Shown here one piece after another: positions 33,340 through 46,735 of a stretch of 64,000 bases of DNA; the stretch's first letter is position 1; each line of letters opens with the position of its first letter. Source of the stretch: Typha latifolia (lineage: Eukaryota > Streptophyta > Magnoliopsida > Poales > Typhaceae); NCBI GenBank assembly GCA_019914945.1, contig JAAWWQ010000019.1, positions 1-64,000 of the forward strand, in the 5' to 3' direction. Under the pieces are notes generated by a model. It saw only the letters and a list, made by a program, of their open reading frames with translations, was not told the origin of the DNA and did not search any database. Made by a program: the position numbers and the translations under genes.

Positions 33340-34329
33340 CTAGCATCCACAGACTGAGACCTCAGGCGTAGGCCCTGCTATATATACTATAAAATATCCC
33401 CCACCCCTAACCCTGGCTAGAGAGGTGTCGGGTACTGCCGAGACATAGAATCGTCCCCCTTCGGGTCGTGTATGTGTGCTAGTGTCATGATAAGAGAATT
33501 AAATTTAGCATAATAGAATAGTAAACATGGTTACCTAAGCATGCGACACATCACATTAAATAAATAATAAATCATGCCAAGCAACATATTAAATAGACAG
33601 GTTTTGCTAGAATGCAAAGATTAGCATGTCATATATGCTTATGCTATAACATTAAATAATAAATCAAGAGTGGATAGACCACTTGCCTACATTCGCTAAA
33701 AAGTCCCTAGTGAAGAGCAGTCCCCACCTAATCATGGAGCAGTCCCCACCTAATCATGGCTTGTCCCGAGCTGAGCGCTAGTCATTGGGTGCTCTACAAC
33801 AGGATCACTAAGTCAACACCAAAATCTTAAAAAGATTTACTAGGAATAGAAAATGGGGACAGGTAGTATTAAATGCTATGGATTAAGATAAAGGGGAAAG
33901 AAAACCTGATTCAACCCCTACCCTGCCCCAAAACATGAGGCGAAGCCCAAGAAAGAAAAATGGGCTCAAAAGAACGTATCGAGCTGGGCCAGGCCAAGCT
34001 TGCAGCCAGCGCTCGTGGTGGCCAGGCCTAGCCCGGGGTGGGCACAACACGCTCAGGATGGCCCTAGGCCGGCGCACCCGGGCTGGCCCAGTCCAACCTG
34101 GGGTGGGCTCAATGTGCTCGAGCCAGCCGAGCTAGCCCGAGGGGGGGCGTGCCTGTGCAATATCCTACCTCGAGCCAAGAAGGGAGGTACCACCACCTCC
34201 CTTACAATCCTCAAGTCGCCACTCCCCTACCATGGGGGGAAGCACCAAGGCAAGCACCCCACTACCTAAGGAAGGAGGGGCGGTGACGATGCGCAGTCCG
34301 AAGCGCAGTTTCATCACCGGAGAGAAAAG
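33340..34329 (-). repeat. Second LTR-D-like copy, non-coding
   Basis: Positions 34190-34329 parallel 31120-31275 (ACCACCTCCC, the GGGGAAGCACCAAGG stretch, GGAGGGGCGGTGA, CATCACCGGAGAG). Positions 33900-34190 share its G/C-rich words. The proximal part (33340-33880) is A/T-rich and has no counterpart in copy 1. It is probably the opposite LTR of the same minus-strand element, interrupted at 34329 by LTR-A. Confidence 0.55.
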
Positions 34330-36117
34330 AGTAACGCCCCAGCCCGGCAAGGGCACGTGCATGCCCACGCCCACACGACCACACGGCACGTGAGAGGACG
34401 GGCAGGGCCCATCACGCACAGATACTCTCCTGTGCACATATAATCATGACATCATCAAATAAACCTGCTAACCTATCTATAATCACATACATCACCAAAT
34501 AAATCATACTATTAACTAAATAAACCTGTTAACATATTAATATCCAAGTCCATAATAATATACACTAGACCACTACATAATCTGGCAGGACCCACACAGG
34601 CCACAACAAACCATCAAGATACAACTAAAATAACTAATACAAGAGTACGCTATGATTCGACCTGTATTATACAGATCATCGTCTAATAGAAAAGAGTACA
34701 AATATCAAATACTGGTACAACTCAATTTCTATATAAACTATAATCTATACCATCTCGCATCTATAGCTCACCTCATCTTTGCTCTAAAATATCTCATCAG
34801 GATATCTCAAGTCGGTATCATGTATCATAATATTTGTGGGGGTTAAAAAAAAAATAAAGAGAGTCATAAGCAAAAGGCTCAGTGAATAGACCTTATCCCA
34901 AACCAGTGATGCCAAACAAAGAGTAAATTATGTACTGGATAATATGAATCAGAAAGCAGTATGATGCCACGTATGAGCATGTATATATGTATCCTTAATG
35001 ACATATACATAAACGAAATCAATTCTCATAAATGAGCATATTATATCCTCAACTAAAAATATATCACATGATGAAATTACCATATAACTTCACCGAATAT
35101 AACAACATAACATGTATAACAATTATGATCCAATGATACTAGTCACATCAATGATAATGTATGATGCATGCCAACCACTAGATAATCGTATATGTTAGAG
35201 GCAGATATAATCCACATATCTCTCACTATCGCAATCATCCATCTCAACTCTAAATATCATCCACCATGTTGGACTACGGTACCCGGCCCCAAACTCGATA
35301 CGCTAAGAGTATCTCTTTAGATAAATCATACCTTGCCATACGCTAAGAGTATCTCAAAAGGAAGTAATCATACCCTGCCATATGCTAAGGGTATATCAAT
35401 GATAGTTGTACCTTGCCATACGCTAAGAGTACAACCATTAGCCATCAACATACTCTGTCATACGCTAAGAGTATGTCCAGTACTAGCCCGGACCAGATAC
35501 CATTCCAGCCATCACATCATATCACATCACATCACATCACATACACATATACTTTTAGGATTTCTTATAAATGATAGATCATATGCATATATCCAGTACT
35601 GTAATAGATCATGCAACTCAGGAATTTAGGTGGTAAAGAAGTCAAGAGAAAAATGATGTAATGCAGACTCTAACCATGTATCTAACATATGCATACTCCT
35701 GCTAGTCTATCACATGCATACTCATACTAGAGATCATCTCGGTATAAAATCATAACAGTGTAATCATTTCCAATCATCTCTATATATCACCAATGTATTC
35801 ATATCCCATATCAGCCTAATCAAATGCATGATAAAATATGCTTGACTGAAATCATCTCTAGATAAAGTCATATAATCATGCTGGAGGCCAAAATATAATA
35901 TATAATATATCCTAATTTGAGAAAAACATCTAGGGGAATAAGACTACTCACCTCCGATCAGAAAACCCAACACATGTATCCCTCACATCCATCAATCAAC
36001 CGTCACACATCACTAGCAAGGTCCACGGGGTCTCAAATAAGAGGGTTGAAATCTGAAAATAGTTAAGTAATATAAATTTAGTTATTTATCCAATTGGGAT
36101 CCATTTGTGTAAAAATT
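34330..36117 (-). mobile_element. LTR-A, minus-strand copy truncated at the RT array
   Basis: The plus strand starts AGTAACGCCCCAGCCCGGC, the reverse of an LTR-A end (expected TGTAACGCCC). It then follows the reverse of the inner solo LTR through the CCACACAGGCCACAACA words, the TAAGAGTAT repeats and the GGTCTCAAATAAG motif to about 36117. There it ends at RT-array sequence, so about 1.2 kb of its 5' part is missing. No coding content; the open frame at 34652-34846 is the antisense frame shared with 363-557. Confidence 0.75.
35275..35475. repeat. Degenerate 60-bp-spaced repeats within LTR-A
   Basis: CCATACGCTAAGAGTA or a variant occurs near 35295, 35336, 35376, 35416 and 35458, each with a nearby TACC-TGCCATA word that gives partial dyad symmetry. 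The equivalents in the inner and outer solo LTRs have fewer copies. Confidence 0.6.
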
Positions 36118-37945
36118 GATGTTAGACCATGGCCTCATACAACCAAGTCATAGCTCTTACTCATCGCCAATGCTATTGCTGCGAGAGGACGGGACATAGT
36201 GTTTTTATGTCGACTACCGGGCACTAAACGCTATCACCATTAAGGATCGGCATCCCATTCCGGTCATAAAGGAGCTGTTGGACGAGCTTGCATAGGCGAC
36301 CATATTCAGCAAGCTTGACTTGAGGGTCAGGTATCATCAAAATAGAGTTCACCGGGCGGATGTGCACAAAATAGCATTTCGGACTCCAGATGGACATTAC
36401 GAGTTCCGAGTGATGTGTTTTGGCCCTGCCAATGCTCCAGCTATTTCTAAAAGCCTCGTGAATGATATTTTTCGGACACTGTCCTTACCACTAAGTGGTA
36501 GCAGAGTTCGGACCCGTCAATTTTAATTTCTGGACTGTTTGGGGAAACGATTGAGTTGCCACAAAGGAGAACGGTGGACCATCACAAAGAGATTGTGCCC
36601 GGGGATACACCGGTGAATTTGAGACCATATCAGCATCCACATGTGCAAAAAAAATTATTTCTAAGATGGTAGCCGAGATGTTGGACCAAGGCCTCATACA
36701 ACCAAGTCATAGCTCTTACTCATTGCCAGTGCCATTAGGGAGAAAGGAAGGGACATGGTGTTTTTGTGTCAACTACCGGGCACTAAACACTATTAAGGAT
36801 CGGTATCCCATTCCAGTCATAGAGGAGCTGTTGGACGAGCTTGCGGGGACAACCATATTCAGCAAGATATGAGGGACAAGTATCATCAAAATAGAGTTCA
36901 CCCGGCTGATGCGCTCAAAATTGCAATTCGGATTCCGGACCGGAATTACGAGTTTTGAGTGATGCCTTTTGGTCTTACCAATGCTCCAACTAGTTTAAAA
37001 AGCCTCGTACTTAGCACTAAGTGGTTGCAGAGTTGGGACCCACCAAATTTTATTTCTGGAGCATATGGATGAAATTTATGCAAGGAAACAAAGATGTGCG
37101 GCTTGATGGCATTCGTTCTCTGCTGATTCTTGCGATGCGGTTGATGGTGGGACTGTGTTGTGCGAGTGAGCTTCAAATGAGTCCAGATACTACCAGAGAC
37201 TTGTGTAATTTATTAGGAAAATTTGCTATACTGTTTGAGTTACCGTAGGAGTTGTCACTAGGGAGAACAGCGGACCATCGCATAGATAAAACTTAAGCAA
37301 GGAAACAAAGATGTGCTGCGTGCTGGCGTTCGTTCTGTGCCGATTATTGCGATGCAGCTGATGGTGGGGCTGCCTTGTGCGAGTGAGCCACAAATGAGTC
37401 CAGCTACTACCACAGACTTGTCTAATTTATTATACAAATTTACTGGACTGTTTGAGGAACCGAATGAGTTGCCAGCATGGTAACTCGCGGACCGTCGCAT
37501 AGAGATTGTGCCCGGGGCTACACTGGCGAATGTGAGGCCATATCGGTATCAACATGTGCGATAGGAAGTTATTTCCAAGATGGTAGCCGGGATGTTCGAC
37601 CAAGGCATCATACAACCAAATAATAGCTCTTACTCATCGCCATTGCTGTTGGTGCAAAAAGACGTGACGTGGTGTTTTAGTGTGGACTACCGAGCACTAT
37701 ACGCTCTCACCATTAAGGATCGGTATCCCATTCCGGTCATATAGGAGCTGTTGGACGAGTTTGCAGTGGCGACCATATTCAACAAGCTTGACCTGAGGGC
37801 CGGGTATCATCAAAATTGAGTTCACCGGGCGGATGTGCACAAAATTGCATTTTGCACTCCGTTCGGGCATTACTAGTTCCGAGTGATGCTTTTTGGTCTT
37901 ACAAAGCGCCATCTAGTTTTCAATGTCTCAATATTGATATTTTTC

Positions 37946-40900
37946 GGACACTGTCCTTAGCACACAGTGGTTGCAGAGTTGGGACCCATCAGTTTTGATT
38001 TCAGAAGCATATGGATGAAATTTAAGCAAGGAAACAAAGATGTGTGGTTTGATGGCGTTCGTTCTCTGCCGATTCTTGCGATGCAGCCGATGGTGGGGCT
38101 GCCTTGTGCGAGTGAGCCTCAAATGAGTCCAGATACTACCATTGACTTGTCTAATTTATTAGACAAATTTACTGGACAGTTTGAGAAATCGAAGGAGTTG
38201 CCACCAAGGAGAACAGCGAATCGTCGCATAGAGATTATGCCCGAGGCAACACCGGCGAATGTTAGGCCATATTGGTATCCACAAGCGTAAAAAGAAGTTA
38301 TTTCCAAGATGGTAGCCGAGATGTTTGACCAACGCCTCATATAACCAAGTCATAGCTCTTACCCATCCCCATTGCTATTGCTGCGAGAGGACGGGACATA
38401 GTGTTTTTATGTCAACAATCGGGCACTAAACGCTATCACCATTAAGGATCGACATCCCATTCCGGTCATAGAGGAGCTGAGCTGTTGGACGAGCTTGCAT
38501 AGGTGACCATATTCAGCATGCTTGGCTTGAGTGTCGGGTATCATCAAAAATAGAGTTCACCGGGCATCCTGCACAAAATAGCATTTCGAACTCTGGACGG
38601 GTATTACATCCAAGTGATGCCTTTTGGTCTTACCAACGTTCCGGGTAGTTTTCAAGACTTCTTGAATTATATTTTTTGAACACTGTCCTTAGCACTCAGT
38701 GGTTGCAGATTTGGGACCCGTCAGTTTTGATTTCTGGAGCATATAGATGAAATTTAAGCAAGGAAACAAAGATGTGCTGTGTGATGGCGTTCGTTCTCTA
38801 CCGATTCTTGCGATGCAGCCGATGGTGGGGCTGCGTTGTGCGATTGAGCCTCAAATGAGTGTAGATACTACCACAGACTTGTCAAATTTATTAGACAAAT
38901 TTACTGGACTGTTTGAGGAACCGAAGGATTTGCCACCAAGGAAAATTGCGGACCGTCACATAGAGATTGTGCCTGGGGCTACACCGGCGAATGTGAGGCA
39001 ATATCGGTATCAACATATGCGAGAGGAAGTTATTTCCAAGATGGTAGCCGGGATGTTCGACCAAGGCGTCATACAACCAAGTAATAGCTCTTATCACTAT
39101 TTCTGTTGGTGTAAAAAGACATGACGTGGTGTTTGTGTGGACTACCGAGCACTAAACACTATCACCATTAAGGATCGGTAACCCATTCCGGTCATATAGG
39201 AGCTGTTGGACGAGTTTGTTGAGTCATATTCAGCAACCTTGACATGAGGGCCGGGTTTCATCAAAATTGAATTTACCCGGCGGATGTGCACAAAACTGCA
39301 TTTTGCACTCCGTACGGGCATTACTAGTTCGGAGTGATGCAATTTGGTCTTACAAATGCTCCTTGTTTTCAATGCCTCATTAATGATATGTTTTCGGACA
39401 CTGTCCTTAGCACACAGTGGTTGCAGAGTTGGGACCCGTCAGTTTTTATTTCTGAAGCATATGGATGAACTTTAAGCAAGGAAACAAAGATGTGCGGCTT
39501 GATGGCATTCGTTCTCTGCCGATTCTTGCGATGCAGTCGATGGTGGGGCTGCCTTGTGTGAGTGAGCCTCAAATGAGTCCAGATACTACCACAGACTTGT
39601 CTAATTTTTTATACAAATTTTCTAGACTGTTTGAGGAACCGAAGGAGTTGCCAGCAAAGAAAATCGTGGACTGTCGCATATAGATTGTGCCCAGGACTAC
39701 ACCAGCAAATGTGAGGCCATATCGGTATCCACATGTGCGAGAGGAAGTTATTTCCAAGATGGTTGCCGAGATGTTGGACCAAGGCGTCATACAACCAAGT
39801 AATAGCTTTTACCCATCGCCAATGCTATTGCTGCGAGAGTATGGGACATAGTGTTTTTAAGTCGACTAGCGGGCACTAAAGGCTATCAACATTAAGGATT
39901 GGCATCCCATTGCGGTCATAGAGGAGCTGTTGGACGAGCTTGCATAGGAGACCATATTCAGCAAGCTTGACTTAAGGGTCGGGTATCATTAAAATAGAGT
40001 TCATCGGGCGGATGTGCACAAAACAGCATTTCGGACTCTGGACGGGTATTACATCCCAGTGATGCGTTTTGGTCTTAGCAACGCTCCAGGTAGTTTTCAA
40101 TTTGGATTTCTGGAGCATATAGATGAAATTTAAGCAAAGAAACAAAGATGTGCTGCGTGATGGTGTTCGTTCTGTGCCGATTCTTGCGATGCAGCTGATG
40201 GTGGGCTGCCTTGTGCGAGTGAGCATCAAATGAGTCTAGACACTACCATAGACTTGTCTAATTTATTAGACAAATTTACTGGACTGTTTGAGGAACCGAA
40301 GGAGTTGCCACCAAGGAAAATCGCGGACCGTCGCATAGAAATTGTGCCTGGGGCTATACCGGCGAATGTGAGGCCATTAAGGATCGGTATACCATTGCGG
40401 TCATATAGGAACTGTTGGACGAGTTTGCAGGGGCGATCATATTCAGCAAGCTTGACCAGAGGGTCGGGTATCATCAAAATTGAGTTCATCGGGCAGATGT
40501 GCACAAAACTACATTTTGCACTCCGTACGGGCATTACTTGTTCCGAGTGATGCATTTTGGTCTTACAAATTCTCCAGCTAGTTTTCAATGCCTCAATAAT
40601 GATATTTTTCGGACACTAACCTTAGCACACAATGGTCGCAGAATTGGGACCCGTCATTTTTTATTTCTGGACTATATGGATGAAATTTAAGCAAGGAAAC
40701 AAAGATGTGCAGCTTGATGGCGTTTGTTCTCTGCCGATTCTTGCGATGCAGCCGATGGTGGGGCTGCCTTGTGCGAATGAGCCTCAAATGAGTCCAGATA
40801 CTACCATAGACTTGTCTAATTTATTAGACAAATTTACTGGACAGTTTGAGAAACCGAAGGAGTTGCCACCAAGGAGAACGGCGGACCATCGCATAGAGAT

Positions 40901-43900
40901 TGTGCCCGGGGTTACACAAGCGAATGTTAGGCCATATCGGTATCCACAAGTGCAAAAGGAAGTTATTTCCAAGATAGTAGCCGAGATGTTGGACCAAGGC
41001 CTCATACAACCAAGTCATAGCTTTTACCCATCGCCAATATGTGGCCAAATCGGTATCAACTTGTGCGAGAGAAGTTATTTCCAAGTTGGTAGCCGGGTTG
41101 TTCGACCAAGGCATCATACAACCAGGTAATAGCTCTTACTCATCGCCATTGCTGTTGGTGAAAAAAGACGTGACGTGGTGTTTTTGTGTGGACTACCGAG
41201 CACTAAACGCTATCACCATTAAGGATCGGTATCCCATTCCAGTCATATCGGAGCTGTTGGACGAGTTTGCAGTGGCGACCATATTCAGTAAGCTTGACTT
41301 GAGTGCCGAGTATCATCAAAATTGAGTTCATCTGGCGGATGTGCACAAAACTGCATTTTGCACTCCGTACAGGCATTACTAGTTCCGAGTGATGCATTTT
41401 GGTCTTACAAATGCTACAGCTAGTTATCAATGACTCATTAATGATATTTTTCAGACACTGTCCTTTGCATATAGTGGTCGCAGAGTTGGGACCCGTCAAT
41501 TTTGATTTCGGAAGCATATGGATGAACTTTAACCAAGGAAAGAAAGATGTGACGCTTGATGGCGTTCGTTCTCTACCGATTCCTTCCGATACAGCCGATG
41601 GTGGGGCTGCCTTGTGCGAGTGAGCCTCAAATGAGTCCAAATACTACAAGAGACTTGTTTAATTTATTACACAAATTTATTGGACTGTTTGAGGAACCGT
41701 AGGTTGCCACCAATAAAAATCGCAGACCATCGTATAGAGATTGTGCCCAGGGCTACACCGGCGAATGTGAGGTCATCTCGGTATCCACATGTGCGAGAGG
41801 AAGTTATTTCCAAGATGGTAGCCAGGATGTTCGACCAAGGTGTCGTACAACCAAGTAATAGCTGTTACCCATCGCCATTGCTATTGCTGCGAGAGGACAG
41901 GACATAGTGGTTTTATGTCGTCTACCGGGCACTAAACGCTATCACCATTAAGGATCGGCATCCCATTCCGATCATAGAGTGTTGGACGAGCTTGCATAGG
42001 CAACCATATTCAGCAAGCTTGACTAGAGAGTCGAGTATCATCAAAATAGAGTTCACTGGGTCGATGTGCAGAAAACAGCATTTCGGACTCCGGACGGGTA
42101 CTACATCCTTGTGATGCGGTTTGGTCTTACCAACGATCCAGGTAGTTTTCAAGATTTCATGAATTATATTTTTTTGACACTGTCCTTAGCACTCAGTGGT
42201 TGCAGAGTTGGGACCCGTCAGTTTTTATTTCTTGAGCATATAGATAAAATTTAAATAAGGGAACAAAAATGTGCTGCGTGATGGCGTTCGTTCTATGCCG
42301 ATTCTTGCGAGGCAGTCGATGGCGGGGCTACCTTGTGCGAGTGAGCCTCAAATGAGTCCAGATGCTACGACGGACTTGTCTAATTTATTAGACAAATTTA
42401 TTGGATTGTTCGAGGAACTGAAGAAGTTGCCACCAAGGAAAATCGCGGACCGTCGCATAGAGATTGTGCCCGGGGCTATACCGGAGAATGTGAGGCCATA
42501 TCGGTATCCACATGTGCGAGAGGAAGTTATTTCCAAGATGGTAGCCGAGATGTTGGACCAAGGCCTCATACAACCAAGTCATAGCTCTTACCCATCGCCA
42601 ATGCTGTTGCTGCGAGAGGACGGGACATAGTGTTTTTATGTCGACCACCGGGCACTAAACGCTATCACCATTAAGGATCGGAATCCCATTCAGGTCATAG
42701 AGGAGTTGTTGGATTAGCTTGCATAGGCGACCATATTCAGCAAGCTTGACTTAAGGGTCGGGTATCATCCAAATAGAGTTCACCGGGTGGATGTGCACAA
42801 AACAGCATTTCGGACTTCGGACGGGTATTAAATCCCAGTGATTCGATTTTGTCTTTCCAAAGCTCCAGGTAGTTTTCATGACTTCTTGAATTATATTTTT
42901 TGGACACTGTCTTTAGCACTCAGTGGTTGCAGAATTGCGACCCGTCAGTTTTGATTTCTGGAGCATATATATAAAATTTAAGCAAGGAAACAAAGATGTG
43001 CTGCGTGATAGTGTTCGTTCTCTGCCGATTCTTGCTATGCAGCTGATGGTGGGGCTGCCTTGTGCGAGTGAGCCTCAAGTGAGTCCAGATACTACCACAG
43101 ACTTGTCTAATTTATTACACAAATTTACTGGACTATTTGACGAACTAAAAGAGATTGTACCCGGGGTTACACCAGCGATTGTGAGGCCATATCGGTATCC
43201 ACATGTGCGAGAGAAAGTTATTTCCAAGATGGAAGCCGGGATGTTCGACCAAGGCGTCATACAACCATGTAATAGCTCTAATCATCGCCATTGATGTTGG
43301 TGCAAAAAGACGTGACGAGGTGTTTTTGTGTCGGCTACCGAGCACTAAACGCTATCACCATTAAGGATTGGTATCCCATTCCGATCATATAGGAGCTGTT
43401 GGACGAGTTTGCAGGGGCGACCATATTCAGCAAGCTTGACCTGAGGGCCGGGTTTCTTCAAAATTTTCACCGGGCGGATACACAAAACTGCATTTTGCAC
43501 TACGTACGGGCATTACTAATTCCGAATGATGCATTTTGGTCTTACAAATGCTCCAGCTAGTTTTCAATGCCTCATTAATGATATTTTTCGGACACTATCC
43601 TTAGCACACAGTGGATGCAGAGTTCGGACCCGTAAGTTTTGATTTCTGGAGCATATAGATGAAATTTAAGCAAGGAAAGAGAGTTCACCGGGCGGATGTG
43701 GACAAAACAGCGTTTCGGACTCCGTACGAGTAATACATCCAAGTGATGCCTTTTGGTCTTACCAACGCTCCAGGTAGTTTTCATGACTTCATGAATTATA
43801 TTTTTTGAACACTGTACTTATAACTCAGTGGTTGCAGAGTTGGGACCCGTCAATTTTGATTTCTGGAGCATATAGATGAAATTTAAGCAAGGAAACAAAC

Positions 43901-44030
43901 TTGTGCTGTGCAGGCTTTCGTTCTCTACCGATTCTTGCGATGCAGTCGATGGTGGGGCTGCCTTGTGCGACTGAGCCTCAAATGAGTCCAGATACTACCA
44001 TAGACTTGTCTAATTTATTTGACAAATTTA
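37946..44030 (+). repeat. Higher-order block 2 of the RT array
   Basis: The junction variants run R (37946), W (38678), R (39396), W (about 40099), R (40611), R (41453), W (42175), W (42902), R (43590), W (43807). This is the block 1 order with one extra R unit at 40611. Offsets to block 1 are 17372, 17387, 17427, about 17404, then 18026, 18056, 18056, 18229 and 18229 bp. The stepwise change fits duplication followed by indels. Confidence 0.75.
43590..43806 (+). repeat. 217-bp mini-unit, partner of 25361-25577
   Basis: AAGCAAGGAAAGAG is fused directly to GTTCACCGGGCGGATGTGG, the same deletion as in the left array. Confidence 0.85.
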
Positions 44031-45892
44031 CTGCACTGTTTGAGGAATCAACGGAGTTCCCACAAAGGAGAACGACGGACCGTCGCATAGAGATTGTTTC
44101 CGGGGCTACACCGACGAATGTGAGGCGTATCGGTATCCACATGTGCGAAAAGAAGTTATTTCCAAGATGGTAGCCGAGATGTTGGACCAAGGCCTCATAC
44201 AACCAAGTCATAGCTCTTACCCATCGCCAATGTCGTTGGTGCAAAAAGACGTGACATGGTGTTTTTGTGTCGACTACCGAGCACTAAACGCTATCACCAT
44301 TAAGGATTGGCATCCCATTCCGGTCATAGAGTAGCTGTTGGACGAGTTTGCATAGACGACCATATTCAGCAAGCTTGACTTGAGGGTCGGGTATCATCAA
44401 AATAGAGGTCACCGGGCGGATGTGCACAAAACAGCATTTCGGACTCCGGATGGGTATTACTAATTCCGAGTGATGCATTTTGCTCTTATAAAAGCTCCAG
44501 ACAGTTTTCAATGCCTAATTAATGATAATTTTAGGACATTGTTCTTAGCACTGAATGGTTGCAGAGTTGGGACCCGTCAATTTTGATTTCTGAAGCATAT
44601 GGATGAAATTTAAGCAAGGAAACAAAGATGTGCGGCTTGATTGCGTTCGTTTTCTGCCGATTCTTGCTATGTAGCCGATGGTGGGGCTGCCTTGTGTGAG
44701 TGAGCCTCAAATGAGTCCAGCTACTACCACAGAGTTGTCTAATTTATTAGACAAATTTGCTAGATTGTTTGAGGAACCGAATGATTTGCCCCCAAGGAGA
44801 ACGGCGGACCCTCGCATAGAGATTGTGGCCGGGGCTACACCAGCCAATATGTGGCCATATCGGTATCCACCTGTGTAAAACGAAGGTATTTCCAAGATGG
44901 TAGCCGAGATGTTGGACCAAGGCCTCATACAACCATGTCATAGCTCTTACTAATCGCCAATGCTATTGGTGCGAGAGGACAGGACATGGTGTTTTTATGA
45001 CAACTACCGGGCACTAAACACTATCACCATAAATGATCGGTATCCCATTCCGGTCATAGAGGAGCTGTTGGATGAGCTTGCAGAGGCCAGCATATTCAGC
45101 TAGCTTGACTTGAGGGCCGGGTATCATCAAATTAGTTTTCATCCGGCGGATGTGCACAAAACTGCATTTTGGACTCCGGACGGGCATTATGAGTTCCGAG
45201 TGATCCCTTTTAGTCTTACCAATGCTCCAGCTTGTTTTCAAGGCCTCATGAATGATATTTTTCGGACACTGTTCTTAGCACTCTGTGGTTGCAGAGTTGG
45301 GACCCGTAAGTTTTGATTTATGGAGTATATGGATGAAATTTAAGCAAGGAAACAAAGATGTGCGCCTGGATGGCATTCGTTCTCAGCCGATTCTTGTGAT
45401 GTAGCCGATGGTGGGACTGTCTTCTGCGAGTGAGCCTCAAATGAGTCATATACTACCATAGACTTGTCTAATTTATTAGACAAATTTGCAAGACTGTTTG
45501 AGGAAGCGAAGGAGTTACCACCAAGGAGAACGGCGGACCATCACATAGAGATTGTGCTCGGGGCTAACCGGCGAATGTGAGGCCATATCGGTATCCACAC
45601 GAAAGGACGGGTCATGGTATTTTTGTGTCGACTACCGAGCACTAAACACCATCACCATTAAGGATTGTTATCCTATTTTGGTCATAGAGGAGCTGTTGGA
45701 CGAGCTTGCAGTGGCGTCCATATTCAGCAAGCTTGACTTGAGGGCCGGGTGTCATCAAATTAGTGTTCACCCGGCTGATGTGCATAAAAAATGCGTTTCG
45801 GACTTCAGACGGGCATTACGAGTTCCGAGTGATGCATTTTGGTCTTACCAATGCTCTAGCTACTTTTCGAGGCCTCATGAATGATATTTTTT

Positions 45893-46735
45893 GGCCTCTA
45901 TTGTGAAGGTATATTTTGGTATTATTTAACGACATTTTAGTATATAGTATAGCAGGACTGAATTGAAGCATTGGTGGCATTTGGAGGATGTGGTGAATTT
46001 GTCGAAACAAAACCAGCTGAAGATCAAGAAGTCCAAGTGCATATGGGGAGTATCAAAAGTGGAGTATTTAGGCCACATCATCTCAACAGAAGGTGTAGCG
46101 GCGGATCCAAAAAGGTAGCATGCATGACCGCTTGATTGATACCTACTATTACCACAGGATTGCGAGAATTTTTGGGGTTTACCGAATATTATCGCCGCTT
46201 CATCGCCGGGTATGTCAAGATCTTTGCTACTCCCACTTCTTTGTTGAAGGACTCTTTTAGATGGACGGATGAAGCCACTAGTGCTTTTGAAAAACAAAAA
46301 ACAACAATAACAACGTCTAGCTCTACCGAACTTAAGCAAAGATTTCATTGTGGAATGTGATGCGTCGGGAGTTGGCATATGAGCAGTACTAATGTAAGGA
46401 GGACGTCCTATTGCCTTTCTTAGCAAAGCTTTCTCACAAAAATATCAGCAATTATTGACTTACGAGAGAGAGATGTTGGCAATTCTGCATGCGATGACCA
46501 AGTGGAGGCCTTATTTGATCGGTAGGCAATTTATTATCTGAATCGATCAAACAAGCCTTCCATACTCTTTGAGATAGCGTATACACACTCCGGCATAGCA
46601 GAGATGGATCACAAAATTGCTGGGGTATGATTATAAAATCCAACACGAAATGGGAACGGAAAATAGAAACGATGGTTGGAGTTCTTACCATGGGCGGAGT
46701 GGTCTTAAAACACCGCCTCCCACAGCAATATTGAC
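45893..46735 (+). pseudogene. Element G RT catalytic end and RNase H
   Basis: The only place in G where RT goes past the unit junction. After NDIFWPLL and a stop comes YILVLFNDILVYS, where the YxDD box reads F-N-D (first Asp lost). The thumb region follows (NQLKIKKSKCIWGVSKVEYL, GHIISTEGV), then LREFLGFTEYYRRFIAGYVK. RNase H follows with FIVECDASGVG, PIAFLSKAFSQKYQQLLTYE and REMLAILHAMTKWRPYLIG, up to TKLLGYDYKIQHEMGTENR. Several shifts are present. After about 46690 the integrase HHCC and core are missing. Confidence 0.8.

Larger units (their letters stand above)
29694..36117. mobile_element. Chimeric block interrupting the RT array
   Basis: The array stops at CTTACCAAAGCT (29693) and restarts at GATGTTAGACCATGGCC (about 36118). 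Between them lie E-type gag (plus strand), an LTR-D copy, integrase and RNase H of element D (minus strand), a second LTR-D-like copy and a truncated minus-strand LTR-A. No target-site duplication frames the block and the RT on both sides is cut at different places. It is therefore better explained by recombination between repeats than by one clean insertion (inference). Confidence 0.7.
36118..45892 (+). repeat. RT-derived tandem array, right part (about 15 units)
   Basis: This continues the array after the chimeric block. It starts mid-unit in RT. Junctions are at 36474, about 37008, 37946, 38678, 39396, about 40099 (truncated), 40611, 41453, 42175, 42902, 43590, 43807, 44534 and 45264. One internal rearrangement near 37285 jumps from CATCGCATAGAT into the linker. 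The 842-bp spacing at 40611-41453 includes an extra piece at 41030-41100. Unlike all others, the final unit does not return to linker at 45893 but runs on into the rest of RT. Stops such as the TAG in GGGACATAGTG and CTTGCATAGGCG are shared by many units. Confidence 0.9.

Noticed and set aside
29694..36117. The chimeric block as one clean transposon insertion in the array
   Set aside because: No duplication at its edges, RT is cut at different positions on each side, and it holds parts of at least three elements in both orientations.
18316..45892. CRISPR-like array
   Set aside because: Units are about 725 bp and translate as linker plus RT; no short repeats with unique spacers.
18316..45892. 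A retron, DGR or other domesticated RT system
   Set aside because: Units lack the YxDD box, share stop codons and are flanked by ordinary gypsy domains and LTRs.
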